Assembly (NCBI GenBank): GCA_024760505.1 | Contig: CP058931.1 | Coordinates: 2,428,001 to 2,492,000 of the forward strand | Reading direction: 5' to 3' | Length of the DNA: 64,000 bases | Source of the DNA: Nitrospira sp. | Lineage (GTDB): Bacteria; Nitrospirota; Nitrospiria; Nitrospirales; UBA8639 | Shown here: in pieces, positions 41,557-50,596 of the stretch | Layout: every line of letters begins with the position of its first letter | Numbering within the stretch: position 1 is the first letter of the stretch | Made by a program: the position numbers and the translations under genes | Notes under the pieces: model-generated | Databases searched by the model: none | Told to the model about the DNA's origin: nothing | Seen by the model: only the letters and a program-made list of their open reading frames with translations

Positions 41557-42750
41557 ATGAGTACAGAAATGCTGGACTATAACCAAGGGTTTGATTTTGG
41601 CGTCGGCGTGGATGAGTCAACTGGCATACCCATGGGCATTGGGGTCAAACCAGGAGGCGTTCAACCTGTCACCCAGGCTGGCGGTCAGAACGTTTCGTAC
41701 AACTACAGCATGATCGAATCAGTGGAAGACTTCTATGATGCGCTCGACGTCGATGTGAAAGCCAACGCGCGATACATGTTTGGCAGTGCCAGTGCCAAGT
41801 TTCAATTTTCGAAGTCCTTGCACGTCAACACCCAGTCCATCTACGTTGTTGGAAGCTGCACCGTCATTAACAGCTTCTTGCAGACTTTGCATCCGAGCCT
41901 CTTGTCAGACGCCGCCGCACTGCTTTCCAAGGGACAGGCTGACCGGTTTAGAGAAGCCTATGGGGATTCCTTTGTCCGTGGGTTCCAGAACGGCGGCCAG
42001 TTCTACATCGTGATCAGCATTACCTCAAGCTCGAGGGATGAGGCCCGTAAAGTCGGCGCCGATGTGAAGGCTGGCGTCCAATTCCTAGTCGGCGGTGGAT
42101 CGGTGAGTGTCAGTGTAGACAAGGTCGTCAAGCAATCTTCGTCGACCTGTGAGTTCAGCGTCGCCATGCTACAGAGCGGTGGGAAAGGCAACGAAGCGTC
42201 TCTCACACCGACGATCGAGGAAGCCACGGCTCGTTTAAAAGCCTTCCCGGACATCGTCGCTCGGAATCCGATCCCCTACAGCTGTCTGGTGGCAAGCTAC
42301 AAAACACTCCCGCTGCCGGATGCGCCAAATTTTATGGATTTCAAAAAGCAAAAGCGGGTCCTCAATGAGGCGGCTCAGCTTGTGATCCGGTACGACGCCG
42401 CGTTGAACGATCTTGAATTGGTGACCAATAACATCAAAGTCTATGAGCCGATTCCGGTTGGGAAGCTCGATGAATGGCGGAATACCCTGGAGAAGGATAT
42501 CGATGCCCTTTATGACGCGGCATCTCTTGCTGTGGACAACCCGAGGGAGGCTCAGTTGCCGAAGGTTCACTCTGAGTCGGTGATCGCATCCATTAAGTCT
42601 CTGAAACGAAAACCGCAAAAGGTAGCACCGTTTTTCATCGCTCACTTCATAGGCAAACCGAAGCCGCAGAGAAAAGGGCACAAAGCCCTGGCCATCAGGA
42701 TGGCACAGAGACAGATGCGGGCAAAGGCGGCGCACGGTAAGCACATGTGA
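41557..42750 (+). CDS. MACPF/perforin-like protein
   Basis: A 397-residue protein with no signal peptide. Residues 135-147 read YGDSFVRGFQNGG, which follows the MACPF signature (Y/W)-G-x-(S/H)-(F/Y)-x6-G-G. A beta strand-rich QFYIVISITSSS follows, and the upstream region FGSASAKFQFSKSLHVNTQSIYVV may be one of the strand pairs; AGVQFLVGGGSVSVSVDKVV fits another strand/hairpin. The C-terminal third is helical and ends in a very basic tail (KPKPQRKGHKALAIR). MACPF proteins oligomerise into membrane pores. Start follows AAGGAGG. It is a good candidate for a pore-former, though the overall match was not tested by alignment. Confidence 0.65.
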   Translation: MSTEMLDYNQGFDFGVGVDESTGIPMGIGVKPGGVQPVTQAGGQNVSYNYSMIESVEDFYDALDVDVKANARYMFGSASAKFQFSKSLHVNTQSIYVVGSCTVINSFLQTLHPSLLSDAAALLSKGQADRFREAYGDSFVRGFQNGGQFYIVISITSSSRDEARKVGADVKAGVQFLVGGGSVSVSVDKVVKQSSSTCEFSVAMLQSGGKGNEASLTPTIEEATARLKAFPDIVARNPIPYSCLVASYKTLPLPDAPNFMDFKKQKRVLNEAAQLVIRYDAALNDLELVTNNIKVYEPIPVGKLDEWRNTLEKDIDALYDAASLAVDNPREAQLPKVHSESVIASIKSLKRKPQKVAPFFIAHFIGKPKPQRKGHKALAIRMAQRQMRAKAAHGKHM

Positions 42751-43060
42751 GCGAATAGTATGAGGCAAAGGCGAACCAAAAGATTCATAAGGAAACCATG
42801 AGGGACCGACGTCTGATGAAGTGAGATAGCCATATTGGGTAAGAAGATTGAGCAATGTGCGTTAGTCCAGGCAAGGTGAAATGTCTCCAGGGAGGGGAGT
42901 ACAGCTTATTTATAAACGGGAACTGGAGGCCCACAAATAGATGGAGCAGAACCTTGTTTGATTGTTACGTGCAAACTCAATATCCCAATCTCAACGACTG
43001 AGATAGCACGATGACTCAGGCAAACACTTTCATCGTTCTGCCTGAAATGGGAGGACCATC
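42751..43060. other. Intergenic region between MACPF-like gene and next gene
   Basis: 310 bases without a gene; a promoter for the 43061 gene may lie here. The gap shows that the two genes are not tightly coupled. Confidence 0.3.
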
Positions 43061-44188
43061 ATGTTTAGCTTAGCCAAATTTCCTGTCGATACCCGATCCA
43101 CATTTCACAAAGGCGGCGTGCTCTGGCCGTTGGCGGTAAGCCAGGCGATTGATGGTGGGATCAAGGGTATCGATGACCTGACTAATCTCGTCTTTTTTAT
43201 GCACCATCCCGAGCGAATGGCCGGAGATACGGCGCGCGCGCTCGACCCCAAAGAGGCCAACTTTCAGCGGCTGGCCGACGAATGGACCGGTTTTCGGACC
43301 ATGGTCAGTCCGATGGTCAAGGGACCTTCAGGCGGGAAGTCTTCCGGCTCGGGAAAGAGCAAGTCGCTCGCCGAGGAGGTCACTGATTTCGTCAAGGATG
43401 TCCGCAAGGGGGGCGGCGCGTCTCTCTCTGCCGCCGACCACGCGATACTCAAAAAAATGCTCGATGGCCGGTCAGTCAGTGAGATTAAAATGATGGAATG
43501 GATTCTGGTGCTCTGGCCGTCGTTCGGCCATTCGGCGAAGATGAACAAAATGATCGAAATTGTTACCGACGTGATTCGCCAATCGGATAAAAAGGAATCG
43601 GCCCGTGGCCGCTTCGACGAAAAAGTGGGCAGCGGGATCCACAAGCGACTATCCAAGGCTGCTAAGGCCACCGAATTCGGCCAATGTCTGAATTTTCTGG
43701 CTCACGAAGGTCTGCCGGAACTATTCTCGGACGAAAAGGGCCGGCTCGCCGATGCCCTAAAACGCTACTCAAAGGTTGCTAAGGAACGTAAAGAAAAGAA
43801 GCAAGCTCATGGTGGCGGCACGCTCTCCATCATGGCGTCCGAATTACGTCTGGAGGGCTTGGTCGGACCCATTACCGTGCTCCGTTGGACTGGCTCTGCC
43901 GACAAAGGCCACCACGCGCAGGATCCGGTATCAGTGTTCGATCGACTGTCTGATGCTGGCGACGGATGGTATTTTTTTCTGGCCAGCGCGGTGAGTTTTC
44001 ACACGTTCCTAATCGCAGTTCACGTCACTTCGGGAGGCAGTTCTCGCGAGTACTTTGAAATTCAGGACGGCCAGTCTGTCCGCAAAACCCCGAGGCAGCT
44101 GAAGGACTGGTTTGACAAGGAATTTCTTCCCAACACACAGAAGGCCAGTAGCCGAATTTGGCAGATTTATAGAGAGCCGGCAGACTGA
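43061..44188 (+). CDS. Hypothetical protein, possible Cys-protease-like effector
   Basis: A 375-residue protein I cannot assign. The N-terminal about 85 residues (DLTNLVFFMHHPERMAG, DEWTGFRTMV) read like a module I have seen beside cell-wall enzymes. A Gly/Ser/Lys-rich linker (about 88-105) follows, then a helical middle. The C-terminal third has EFGQCLNFLAHEG (Cys209), SAVSFHTFLIAVHV (His314) and YFEIQDGQ (Asp336), which could be a Cys-His-Asp triad of a papain-like fold; this is a guess. No signal peptide. The GGGAGGACC site precedes ATG 43061. Lying after the MACPF-like gene, it may be its cargo or partner. Confidence 0.65.
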   Translation: MFSLAKFPVDTRSTFHKGGVLWPLAVSQAIDGGIKGIDDLTNLVFFMHHPERMAGDTARALDPKEANFQRLADEWTGFRTMVSPMVKGPSGGKSSGSGKSKSLAEEVTDFVKDVRKGGGASLSAADHAILKKMLDGRSVSEIKMMEWILVLWPSFGHSAKMNKMIEIVTDVIRQSDKKESARGRFDEKVGSGIHKRLSKAAKATEFGQCLNFLAHEGLPELFSDEKGRLADALKRYSKVAKERKEKKQAHGGGTLSIMASELRLEGLVGPITVLRWTGSADKGHHAQDPVSVFDRLSDAGDGWYFFLASAVSFHTFLIAVHVTSGGSSREYFEIQDGQSVRKTPRQLKDWFDKEFLPNTQKASSRIWQIYREPAD

Positions 44189-44790
44189 CTAAGAAAGCAT
44201 ATGAACAAAGCATCTCGAAGGTTTTTAAAAAGGGGGAAGGCCAAAAAATGAAAATGGTGGTAACAGAGCATCCAGGAAAGGCGGGCACAATTTCCCCGTG
44301 GCGCTCTAGGGAACCCATACCAGGAGAAAGCCTATGCTTGTGCTTGGGGTCAGGTCTTGTAGTATGACAGTGGTTAGTCACGCTTTGGGGGTAGTTGAGG
44401 GAAGCTGGAAGAGGATTGTTTGATTTAAGATATAACCTCAGATTGACCCCATAAATTTCTTCATTCCCTTTCCTTCAAACCGACGCCTGCTGTTTGGCCT
44501 TATTGGCGGACGCTCTTCAAGCATTGGGGGGCCTTGTTTGAGTCTGGCGAGTTGGCCCTCCCTCCGGTTTCCTGCGTCCGTTTAATCTAAAGAGGCCGAA
44601 CTGGGCGTCAATGGTTTTGGGTCCTTTTGCCGAAACAAAAGGGCCTCGGCTGTCGGGCCGAAACCCGGCAAGGCTTAAATTGAATGAAGAAACTGTTATT
44701 TGTCTGTATCTAAAATCTGCTTCGCAGGCAGACGGCAGAGGTCATCTTTTCCGATTAGGAAGGAGGTGAGTCGTATTCTTTAACAAGCCA
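44189..44790. repeat. Intergenic region with REP-like and dispersed repeats
   Basis: About 600 bases without genes. At 44341-44404 it has tgcttggggtcaggtcttgt..., matching 50108-50172 over about 64 bases. At about 44480-44685 lies a second repeat whose core ggttttgggtccttttgcc (from 44610) recurs in reverse at about 60735-60777. Neither codes for protein; both look like decayed mobile or REP-type repeats. Confidence 0.6.
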
Positions 44791-46050
44791 TTAGGTCTTT
44801 TTTTTCTTCTTTTGAGGTTTTCTTTTTTTCTTTTTTTTATTGTTCTCTTCCTCCTCAATTTCTTTTAACAACTCTTCCAAGCTGAGCTCCCCGCTGGGAT
44901 GTGTCACCGTCAAGGCATAATCCTTTTTGGTGATTTTGACGACCTCGATCTCTTGATCTAAAAACACCTGAATCTCCTCAAGTTGTGCCTTTTCTTCACT
45001 GCTGCAGAACGAAATCGCAATCCCCTTTTTGACGCCCCGCCCGGTTCTTCCCACACGATGCACATAGTTTTCTGCCTTATCCGGCAGGTCATAGTTCAGC
45101 ACATAATGAACATCCGGAATGTCGATGCCGCGTGCGCTGACATCTGTGGCGATTAAAACCTGACAGGCCCCTGTTTTAAAAGCGTTCATTACCGTTGCCC
45201 GGTCACGCTGATCCTTTTCCCCATGAATGGTCAGCGTGGCTATCCCGACCCGACCCATCGCCTTGGCCACCCGTTCAGCGCGCACTCGCGTCCGGACAAA
45301 CACGATTACCCGGCTCTCAGGATTATCGGTCAGGAACCGCTCCAGGAAAAACCGTTTATCATCCTTTTCAACGAACATCACATAGTGCGAGACATTTTTG
45401 GAGACACGATTGTCGGGCGAGATTTGAATCCGGATAGCCGAATGCCTCACCTGAGAATAGGCCAGTTTTTTGATCTCGGCATTAATGGTTGCCGAGAAAA
45501 AAAGCGTTTGATGTTTGTGTGGCAGCTTTTTTTTGATCGCATGAATATCTCCAATAAATCCGAGATCGAGCATGTGATCAGCTTCATCCAACACCAGGGT
45601 TTGGACCCGGTCCAGCAGAACATACCCCTGACTGATCAAATCAAACAGTCGGCCGGGTGTCGTAATGAGCACATCAATGCCATTCTGAAGTGTTTGTATC
45701 TGCGGGTCCTGCTCAACGCCGCCATACATGGCAAACACCTTGACCTTAGTCTGCTTGGAAAGCTGGGCAAAGACCTCCCCAATCTGCATCGCCAGTTCGT
45801 GTGTAGGCACCATGACAATACATTGGATACCATCGGAGCGTTGACTCCTTTTCCACTGGTCAATGTGATTGATGATCGGGATGGCAAATGCTGCCGTTTT
45901 CCCCGTTCCTGTTTGGGCGATGGCCAGAACATCTTCCCCCGCCATGATCGAGGGCATGGCTTTAAATTGGATGTCTGTGGTTTTTACAAACCCGAGTCGG
46001 GACAGGTTGTTTTTCAAAGCATCTGAAATGGGATATTTTGCAAACTTCAT
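44791..46050 (-). CDS. rhlE: DEAD-box RNA helicase (RhlE-like)
   Basis: A 419-residue RNA helicase. Conserved motifs are the Q motif region, AQTGTGKT (45-52), PTHELA, TPGR, VLDEAD, SAT, then IVFVRTR, ARGIDIPDV and HRVGRTGR. The tail is a strongly basic stretch (KKKKKRKPQKKKKKT) for RNA contact, as in RhlE/CshA types. It unwinds structured RNA in ribosome assembly, decay or cold adaptation. The gene looks intact. Subfamily assignment rests on the short tail and is less sure than the DEAD-box call. Confidence 0.93.
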   Translation of the reverse strand: MKFAKYPISDALKNNLSRLGFVKTTDIQFKAMPSIMAGEDVLAIAQTGTGKTAAFAIPIINHIDQWKRSQRSDGIQCIVMVPTHELAMQIGEVFAQLSKQTKVKVFAMYGGVEQDPQIQTLQNGIDVLITTPGRLFDLISQGYVLLDRVQTLVLDEADHMLDLGFIGDIHAIKKKLPHKHQTLFFSATINAEIKKLAYSQVRHSAIRIQISPDNRVSKNVSHYVMFVEKDDKRFFLERFLTDNPESRVIVFVRTRVRAERVAKAMGRVGIATLTIHGEKDQRDRATVMNAFKTGACQVLIATDVSARGIDIPDVHYVLNYDLPDKAENYVHRVGRTGRGVKKGIAISFCSSEEKAQLEEIQVFLDQEIEVVKITKKDYALTVTHPSGELSLEELLKEIEEEENNKKKKKRKPQKKKKKT

Positions 46051-46730
46051 GGCGTTTCAAAACCTCTTCTTTTCATCAAATCAGGCACAACAGGGGTGGA
46101 TCATTCTGATATTGGACGTTGCCCCAGTCTACTCGGAACTGATCAGACAGGCAAAAAACATGACAAAAAAGAAATGGGAACCACAAGTCTTCCTGCAAGA
46201 TCTCCTTTTACCCACCAATAGAACATGGGCCTCCCGTCCTGCCGCGAGACTCCTCCGCCACATGCCATCTCTTCTACCCCGGAGGACCCTGGGGTGGGTG
46301 TTCGTTCGAATCCCTCAGACAACGGCCTTCCACTTCTGACCACAGGGTCGGCTCCAGCTCATTGCCCGAGGCTACATTTGGGTCTGGGATAGGTCTGGGG
46401 CCCGCATTCAACCGTCAAGTGCACCACGAGCTTTCCGAATGACTTCGTCGGGTGTGCGATAGCCGCAACACTTCCGTGTGTGATGACTTAAAAACTGTTC
46501 AATCCGAGGAATCGCGGCTTGCCTCAGTTCATCAAAAAGGGTTCACTTAAAAGGGGGGGGAATCTTGTGTTGAGAGTTCTGCTCGCGGGGGAACGTACAT
46601 CACTTCGCTGACAGGGAGCCTCGACAGACTGACATTCGATGCAATGATATCGTGTTCGCCAGGAAAACATGCCACGCTTCTACACTTCGCCGCGTTCCCC
46701 ATTATTGAGTGTAAGGAATGAGTCCAGAAC
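46051..46730. other. Intergenic region with transposase remnant
   Basis: About 680 bases. A minus-strand remnant of a transposase C-terminus lies at 46408-46542; the rest shows no gene. A ttcgttcgaatccc string near 46300 resembles a tRNA T-loop but its stem does not pair. Confidence 0.35.
46408..46542 (-). pseudogene. C-terminal remnant of a transposase
   Basis: About 44 codons reading FDELRQAAIPRIEQFLSHHT then RKCCGYRTPDEVIRKARGAL and a TGA stop. RK..GYRTPDEV is the typical end of integrase-core transposases (IS30- or IS3-type). No start or upstream domain is present. Confidence 0.4.
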
Positions 46731-48026
46731 TTAGGATGGTCGTTCCGTCACTGAGATTTCCCGCTGTGGGTAGGGGATCTTGATGTGGTGTTCCTGGAAT
46801 GCATCCCATAAGGCCAGCATGACAGCACTGCGGATATTGGTCACACCTTTTTCGGCGTCCTTAATACAGAAACGCAGCTTGAAGTTGATGGAACTCTCCC
46901 CGAATTCCACGAGGTGGCAGATGGGTTCGGTGTCATGGCAGATGCGCTCATGAGCGTTGAGGGCGGCTTCTTCTGCTATGCGCTTGATCTCATGCGGATT
47001 ATGGCAGTAGTGCACCCCGAATTCCACTTCGAGTCTGATGAGTTTGTTGCCGTGGTGCGACCAGTTGACAACGCGCTGTGTAATGAAATCCTCGTTAGGA
47101 ATAAGGAAGGATTTGTTGTCGCGGGTGACCACTTCCGTATAGCGCGCGCCCATATGCTGAACCCACCCGAACGTGCCGTTTTCCATCTCAAGTACGTCAC
47201 CGGGTTCGATTGATTTGTCGAGCAGTAACAGGATGCCGCTAAAAAGGTTGGACACGCCTTTTTGCAGGCCAAACCCGATCCCAAGACCGACCGCCCCTCC
47301 AAAGATGGCGAAAATCGAAAGGTCAATGCCGGCGCTCGCAATGCCAATCAGCAGCGCAAATACGACCAGTGTGATGCGAATGATTTTGGCGATGAGCACT
47401 TGAGATGAACGTGTAAGGCCTTGCGTCTGGAATACACGGCGCTCGGCAATGCTTGAAACGAAGATAGCGAGGTACAACAGAATAAAGAGGGCCAGAACGC
47501 CTTTGATGAGAGCTAAAGCCGATAGCCTAAACTCCCCCAGGTTCACGCCGACGGCATCCAGAACCGCACTAGTTTCATCCAGCACACCGAAGATGCTGAG
47601 TGCAGCAACCGCCCAGATTGAGACCACAAAGAAATTCCTGACAAAACCATTGGCAATGAATTCCAAGGTCATCCGGATGATAATCCAGGCGAGGAGGAGC
47701 TTCATAACGCCTTCACTGAAGGCGACGTCCATCTTCACCATTTCCGAGCTGGTGATGCGGGTAACAATGAAAACCAGAACAAGCGTGATCAGTGGGACAA
47801 TAAGATTACGAAAATTGTTCAATGCTCTCTTGGCTTGTGCCGGAATGTTCGAGCGGTCAATCGTCTCAATGAGACGCTTGCGGATAAGGCGGGAGACAAC
47901 GGTGGCTGTCAGAAAGGCTCCGACGATAATAAGGCCCTGATACACCGTGTTCGGTACCCAGAATATTCCGCGGAACCAATTCGCGATGCTTTCCGAATAT
48001 TTTTCGATATCGATGTTTTCGAACAT
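46731..48026 (-). CDS. MscS-family mechanosensitive channel
   Basis: A 431-residue inner-membrane channel. It has about five or six spans in the N-terminal 250 residues. The pore/beta-domain block is FGGAVGLGIGFGLQKGVSNLFSGILLLLD, the MscS TM3 hinge with Gly/Ala packing, followed by the EPGDVLEMENGTFGWVQHMGARYTEVVTRDNKSFLIPN beta domain. The channel opens in hypo-osmotic shock to release solutes. The C-terminal cytoplasmic cage is present. Start is set at the first ATG. Confidence 0.92.
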   Translation of the reverse strand: MFENIDIEKYSESIANWFRGIFWVPNTVYQGLIIVGAFLTATVVSRLIRKRLIETIDRSNIPAQAKRALNNFRNLIVPLITLVLVFIVTRITSSEMVKMDVAFSEGVMKLLLAWIIIRMTLEFIANGFVRNFFVVSIWAVAALSIFGVLDETSAVLDAVGVNLGEFRLSALALIKGVLALFILLYLAIFVSSIAERRVFQTQGLTRSSQVLIAKIIRITLVVFALLIGIASAGIDLSIFAIFGGAVGLGIGFGLQKGVSNLFSGILLLLDKSIEPGDVLEMENGTFGWVQHMGARYTEVVTRDNKSFLIPNEDFITQRVVNWSHHGNKLIRLEVEFGVHYCHNPHEIKRIAEEAALNAHERICHDTEPICHLVEFGESSINFKLRFCIKDAEKGVTNIRSAVMLALWDAFQEHHIKIPYPQREISVTERPS

Positions 48027-48448
48027 GAACGTAGCTTAGGCGATTATTCTACAAATGCAAAGGGGATTGTCGTAGATAATAAAAAAAATCGCCAGTCTTT
48101 GATGCAACTGAATTCCGTCCGCTTCGCTCCCTGAGCCAACCATCCCCCTTGGTCTTCAGCTTGAGTACTGGTGATAGTGGGTCAGTTTCAAACGAGCAAC
48201 CCCGCCAGTACATTCAAGCCCCAGGACGCCTCGGTCTTTGTTGGTAAGCCAAGTCTGCTCAGTTCTTCCGCAATGCGCCGCTTGCCATAAGTCCTCCACT
48301 ATAAATGTTCCCGGCCCCCCCTAAACGTCAATGAAGCTGTCTTAAATCCTCCAGCTAACAATCCCGGCAATTCCTATCATAGGATCGCGTCCGTTAAGTA
48401 TAATCAATCGATTAGTTCCAACGGTCTGCGCTAACTGAGGAGGTAACC
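48027..48448. other. Intergenic region with IS3-type remnant
   Basis: About 420 bases upstream of both flanking genes. A minus-strand piece of IS3-type transposase lies at about 48190-48300. A strong GAGGAGG site for the next gene is at the end. No other gene is seen. Confidence 0.4.
48190..48300 (-). pseudogene. Fragment of IS3-family transposase (OrfB)
   Basis: About 35 codons on the minus strand read RTYGKRRIAEELSRLGLPTK, the S-x-R-T-Y-G-x-R-R-I motif of the HTH_21 domain before the integrase core in IS3-type OrfB. It ends in a stop shortly after and has no start. A mobile-element relic. Confidence 0.5.
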
Positions 48449-50053
48449 GTGAGGAAGACAAGTTTCTGTGGGTGCTTAAGTCCAATATCTACATGTGAAA
48501 GAATAAGTACTTCTCCAAACAGCACGTACCACCGGGGCTTCCACATGCTCCTCCTAGTTGGCCTTTTGGTGCTTTGTTATCCGATTCAAGCTATGACTGC
48601 TGATGCACCTATCGAGCTCCCTCCACTAGTCATAGACAATCTGCTGAATGAATCGATTGATGTGGCAGGGGTGCCATTCCGTTATACAGGAGCCGCTACC
48701 ATATCTTTTGATTTCAGCGATGGTCCGCAAGCACGACCTATAGTACAGATAAAGGGCCTTGTAGAATTTGATCTGGAGGGCTTTCGAATCGCATTCCCTG
48801 AGGCAGTTTATCGGCAAGCCCGCTCAACATCTTACACCGAAGAAGTGACTCCCCACTCCCCTAATGTGCAGCCACAAGGGAATGGGACTGTTGTGGCAAC
48901 TGAACGAATCAAATATGAGAAATTCCATCTCAGCAACACATACTGTCCCACATGGTCAAAGCCATTAAGGACATGCCCAAAACGGGGCCTTAAAGTGGCC
49001 CAAAAGACAGTAGTAATTTCGGTCACCCTAACCCCGACCATCGACAAGGATAATAACCTTCGCATAGCCGCGTCTTCCGTCCTAGATGACCGTGGTGGAA
49101 TTCCTAACGCTTTGCTCAATTTAGTCGGGCTAATGACATTCAATATCGGAAGTAAGTTTCTGTCGGATACTTATCGATCTCAGTTAAGTGAGATTCGAGC
49201 AAAATTGCCCGAAGAGATCAAAGCTCTAGATTTGGAAGAAGCATCGGAAATACAGCTTAATCTAAACGCACAAAATGCCAAGTTTATAAACGGGGAATCG
49301 GGGAAGCTTGTTCTGCAGATCGCTTACACTTCCGATCGCACCTATAAACCACGGACCGCAAGATTCTTGAGAAATAAAATAGTTCGAAGATTTGGGATTA
49401 AGGAGAAGAAGACCGCGGTTCAGCTAGCGGAAGAACGAACGCTGGAGATAGGTAAGGAGAGTACAAGTTTTCTGAGTGTGTTGGGGGACAGAGCGAAAGA
49501 AATGTCTTCAATAATTGAAGCCAAAGGGACGAAGGCCTCAGGGGTAAAATGCGTCCGTGCACCAGAGGAGCGATCAGAATTTTGTTACGGCGAGACCGAC
49601 AGTAACGTTATAGCCTTTGACCCAAATACTAGGTTCCCCGCTCTGCCAGTTAAAGAGGAGGACAAGTTCCTGGCCGAGATTCTCTACAGCAGTTATGAAT
49701 TCAACCGTCATGAGTTCCTGAAGCTCATCAGCGAACAACGCGTGATCATGGGTTTTTTATCACTGCCGTCTCAATCGGCTGCACAAGCCAGGATGGAATT
49801 TCAGCTGGAATCCCTCAGTACTTATGATAGTCAAATGGGCCTATTTGAGAACTACGTGCGCGGGCGGGAAAACTGGGCAAGGCTAACAGAGAATACCAAT
49901 TTTCCGATGAAACTCGACATATTGCCGAAGAGTCCGGATCCAATGAATGTCATAAAGGGCGCCCGGACTTTCGAATCGTACATGGATCTTGGTCGATTGG
50001 AGACGCCGGGAAGCTTAGGCAACCTTGAGAACAAAGAAAAACTCGCTCAGTAA
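48449..50053 (+). CDS. Large exported protein of unknown function
   Basis: A 534-residue protein. GTG 48449 was chosen because GAGGAGGTAA lies just upstream. The first 32 residues are polar; the signal peptide then begins at Met33 (MLLLVGLLVLCYPIQAM). The mature N-terminal half is beta-rich (IDVAGVPFRYTGAATISFDF) and the C-terminal third helical and acidic. Four to five Cys are scattered. No known domain is recognised. It is more AT-rich than its flanks and bordered by transposase and REP-like remnants, so it may have been acquired horizontally. Confidence 0.75.
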   Translation: MRKTSFCGCLSPISTCERISTSPNSTYHRGFHMLLLVGLLVLCYPIQAMTADAPIELPPLVIDNLLNESIDVAGVPFRYTGAATISFDFSDGPQARPIVQIKGLVEFDLEGFRIAFPEAVYRQARSTSYTEEVTPHSPNVQPQGNGTVVATERIKYEKFHLSNTYCPTWSKPLRTCPKRGLKVAQKTVVISVTLTPTIDKDNNLRIAASSVLDDRGGIPNALLNLVGLMTFNIGSKFLSDTYRSQLSEIRAKLPEEIKALDLEEASEIQLNLNAQNAKFINGESGKLVLQIAYTSDRTYKPRTARFLRNKIVRRFGIKEKKTAVQLAEERTLEIGKESTSFLSVLGDRAKEMSSIIEAKGTKASGVKCVRAPEERSEFCYGETDSNVIAFDPNTRFPALPVKEEDKFLAEILYSSYEFNRHEFLKLISEQRVIMGFLSLPSQSAAQARMEFQLESLSTYDSQMGLFENYVRGRENWARLTENTNFPMKLDILPKSPDPMNVIKGARTFESYMDLGRLETPGSLGNLENKEKLAQ

Positions 50054-50114
50054 TATAGAGGTATCGTTGAAAGGGGCAGGTCTATTGGTGATAGTTTTTT
50101 GCCGAAGTGCTTGG

Positions 50115-50204
50115 GGTTAGGTCTTGCCAAATGACAGCGAATTGTCCCGCGGGTGTATAGTTGAGTGAAGCCGAATGCGGATGGCGTGATTGCAAGACCT
50201 GACC
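50115..50204. repeat. REP/MITE-like inverted-repeat element
   Basis: A 90-bp element with ends GGTTAGGTCTTGC (50115-50127) and GCAAGACCTGACC (50192-50204), which pair with one mismatch. The left half matches 44341-44404. GGTCAGGTCTTGC-type ends are typical of REP sequences moved by RAYT transposases; no RAYT gene lies here. Confidence 0.6.
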
Positions 50205-50596
50205 ACAGAAATTTTTGAACAGCCCAGATGCCTCAGAGATCCAACGTGTCTGTGGACTTATTTGCCCTTGAAAAAATAATTATTCAACACGCCCTACTCA
50301 ACACACCATCATGAATCGAAAGGCTGGGCCTGATTCATGAAAAATGTGTCCATCCGGCCCGTCTCGAAGGGTCAACTCACGGCTTTCAGACAGCAGGGGC
50401 TGGGGTTTGACCCTTCAACGGGTTCTTGGTACGTTGCGGTCCTCTTAAAAAGTCCCTTTAAAATTCCTCTTGCCGACTTGTGCATTGCGTGGCGGCGGTA
50501 TTTGTCACGGGCACACGGCGCTTTCGTTGATTTCCTGCTGGAACAAAGCCCGATCTGATGCCGCACTACCCGGCGTACCATTGTCAGGACGACCCC
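50205..50596. other. Intergenic region, one weak ORF
   Basis: About 390 bases. A 73-codon frame at 50337-50558 (FDPSTGSWYVAVLLKSPF) lacks a good site and has no known match; it overlaps the region just before the J-domain-like gene. I do not call it. Confidence 0.3.

Noticed and set aside
45223..46026. 267-codon plus-strand frame over the DEAD-box gene
   Set aside because: Antisense shadow of a gene with all helicase motifs.
46285..46330. tRNA-like string ttcgttcgaatccc
   Set aside because: The five bases on either side of the loop do not pair and no acceptor or anticodon stem exists.
50337..50558. 73-codon frame before the J-domain-like gene
   Set aside because: Weak site and no known match; left as unassigned sequence.
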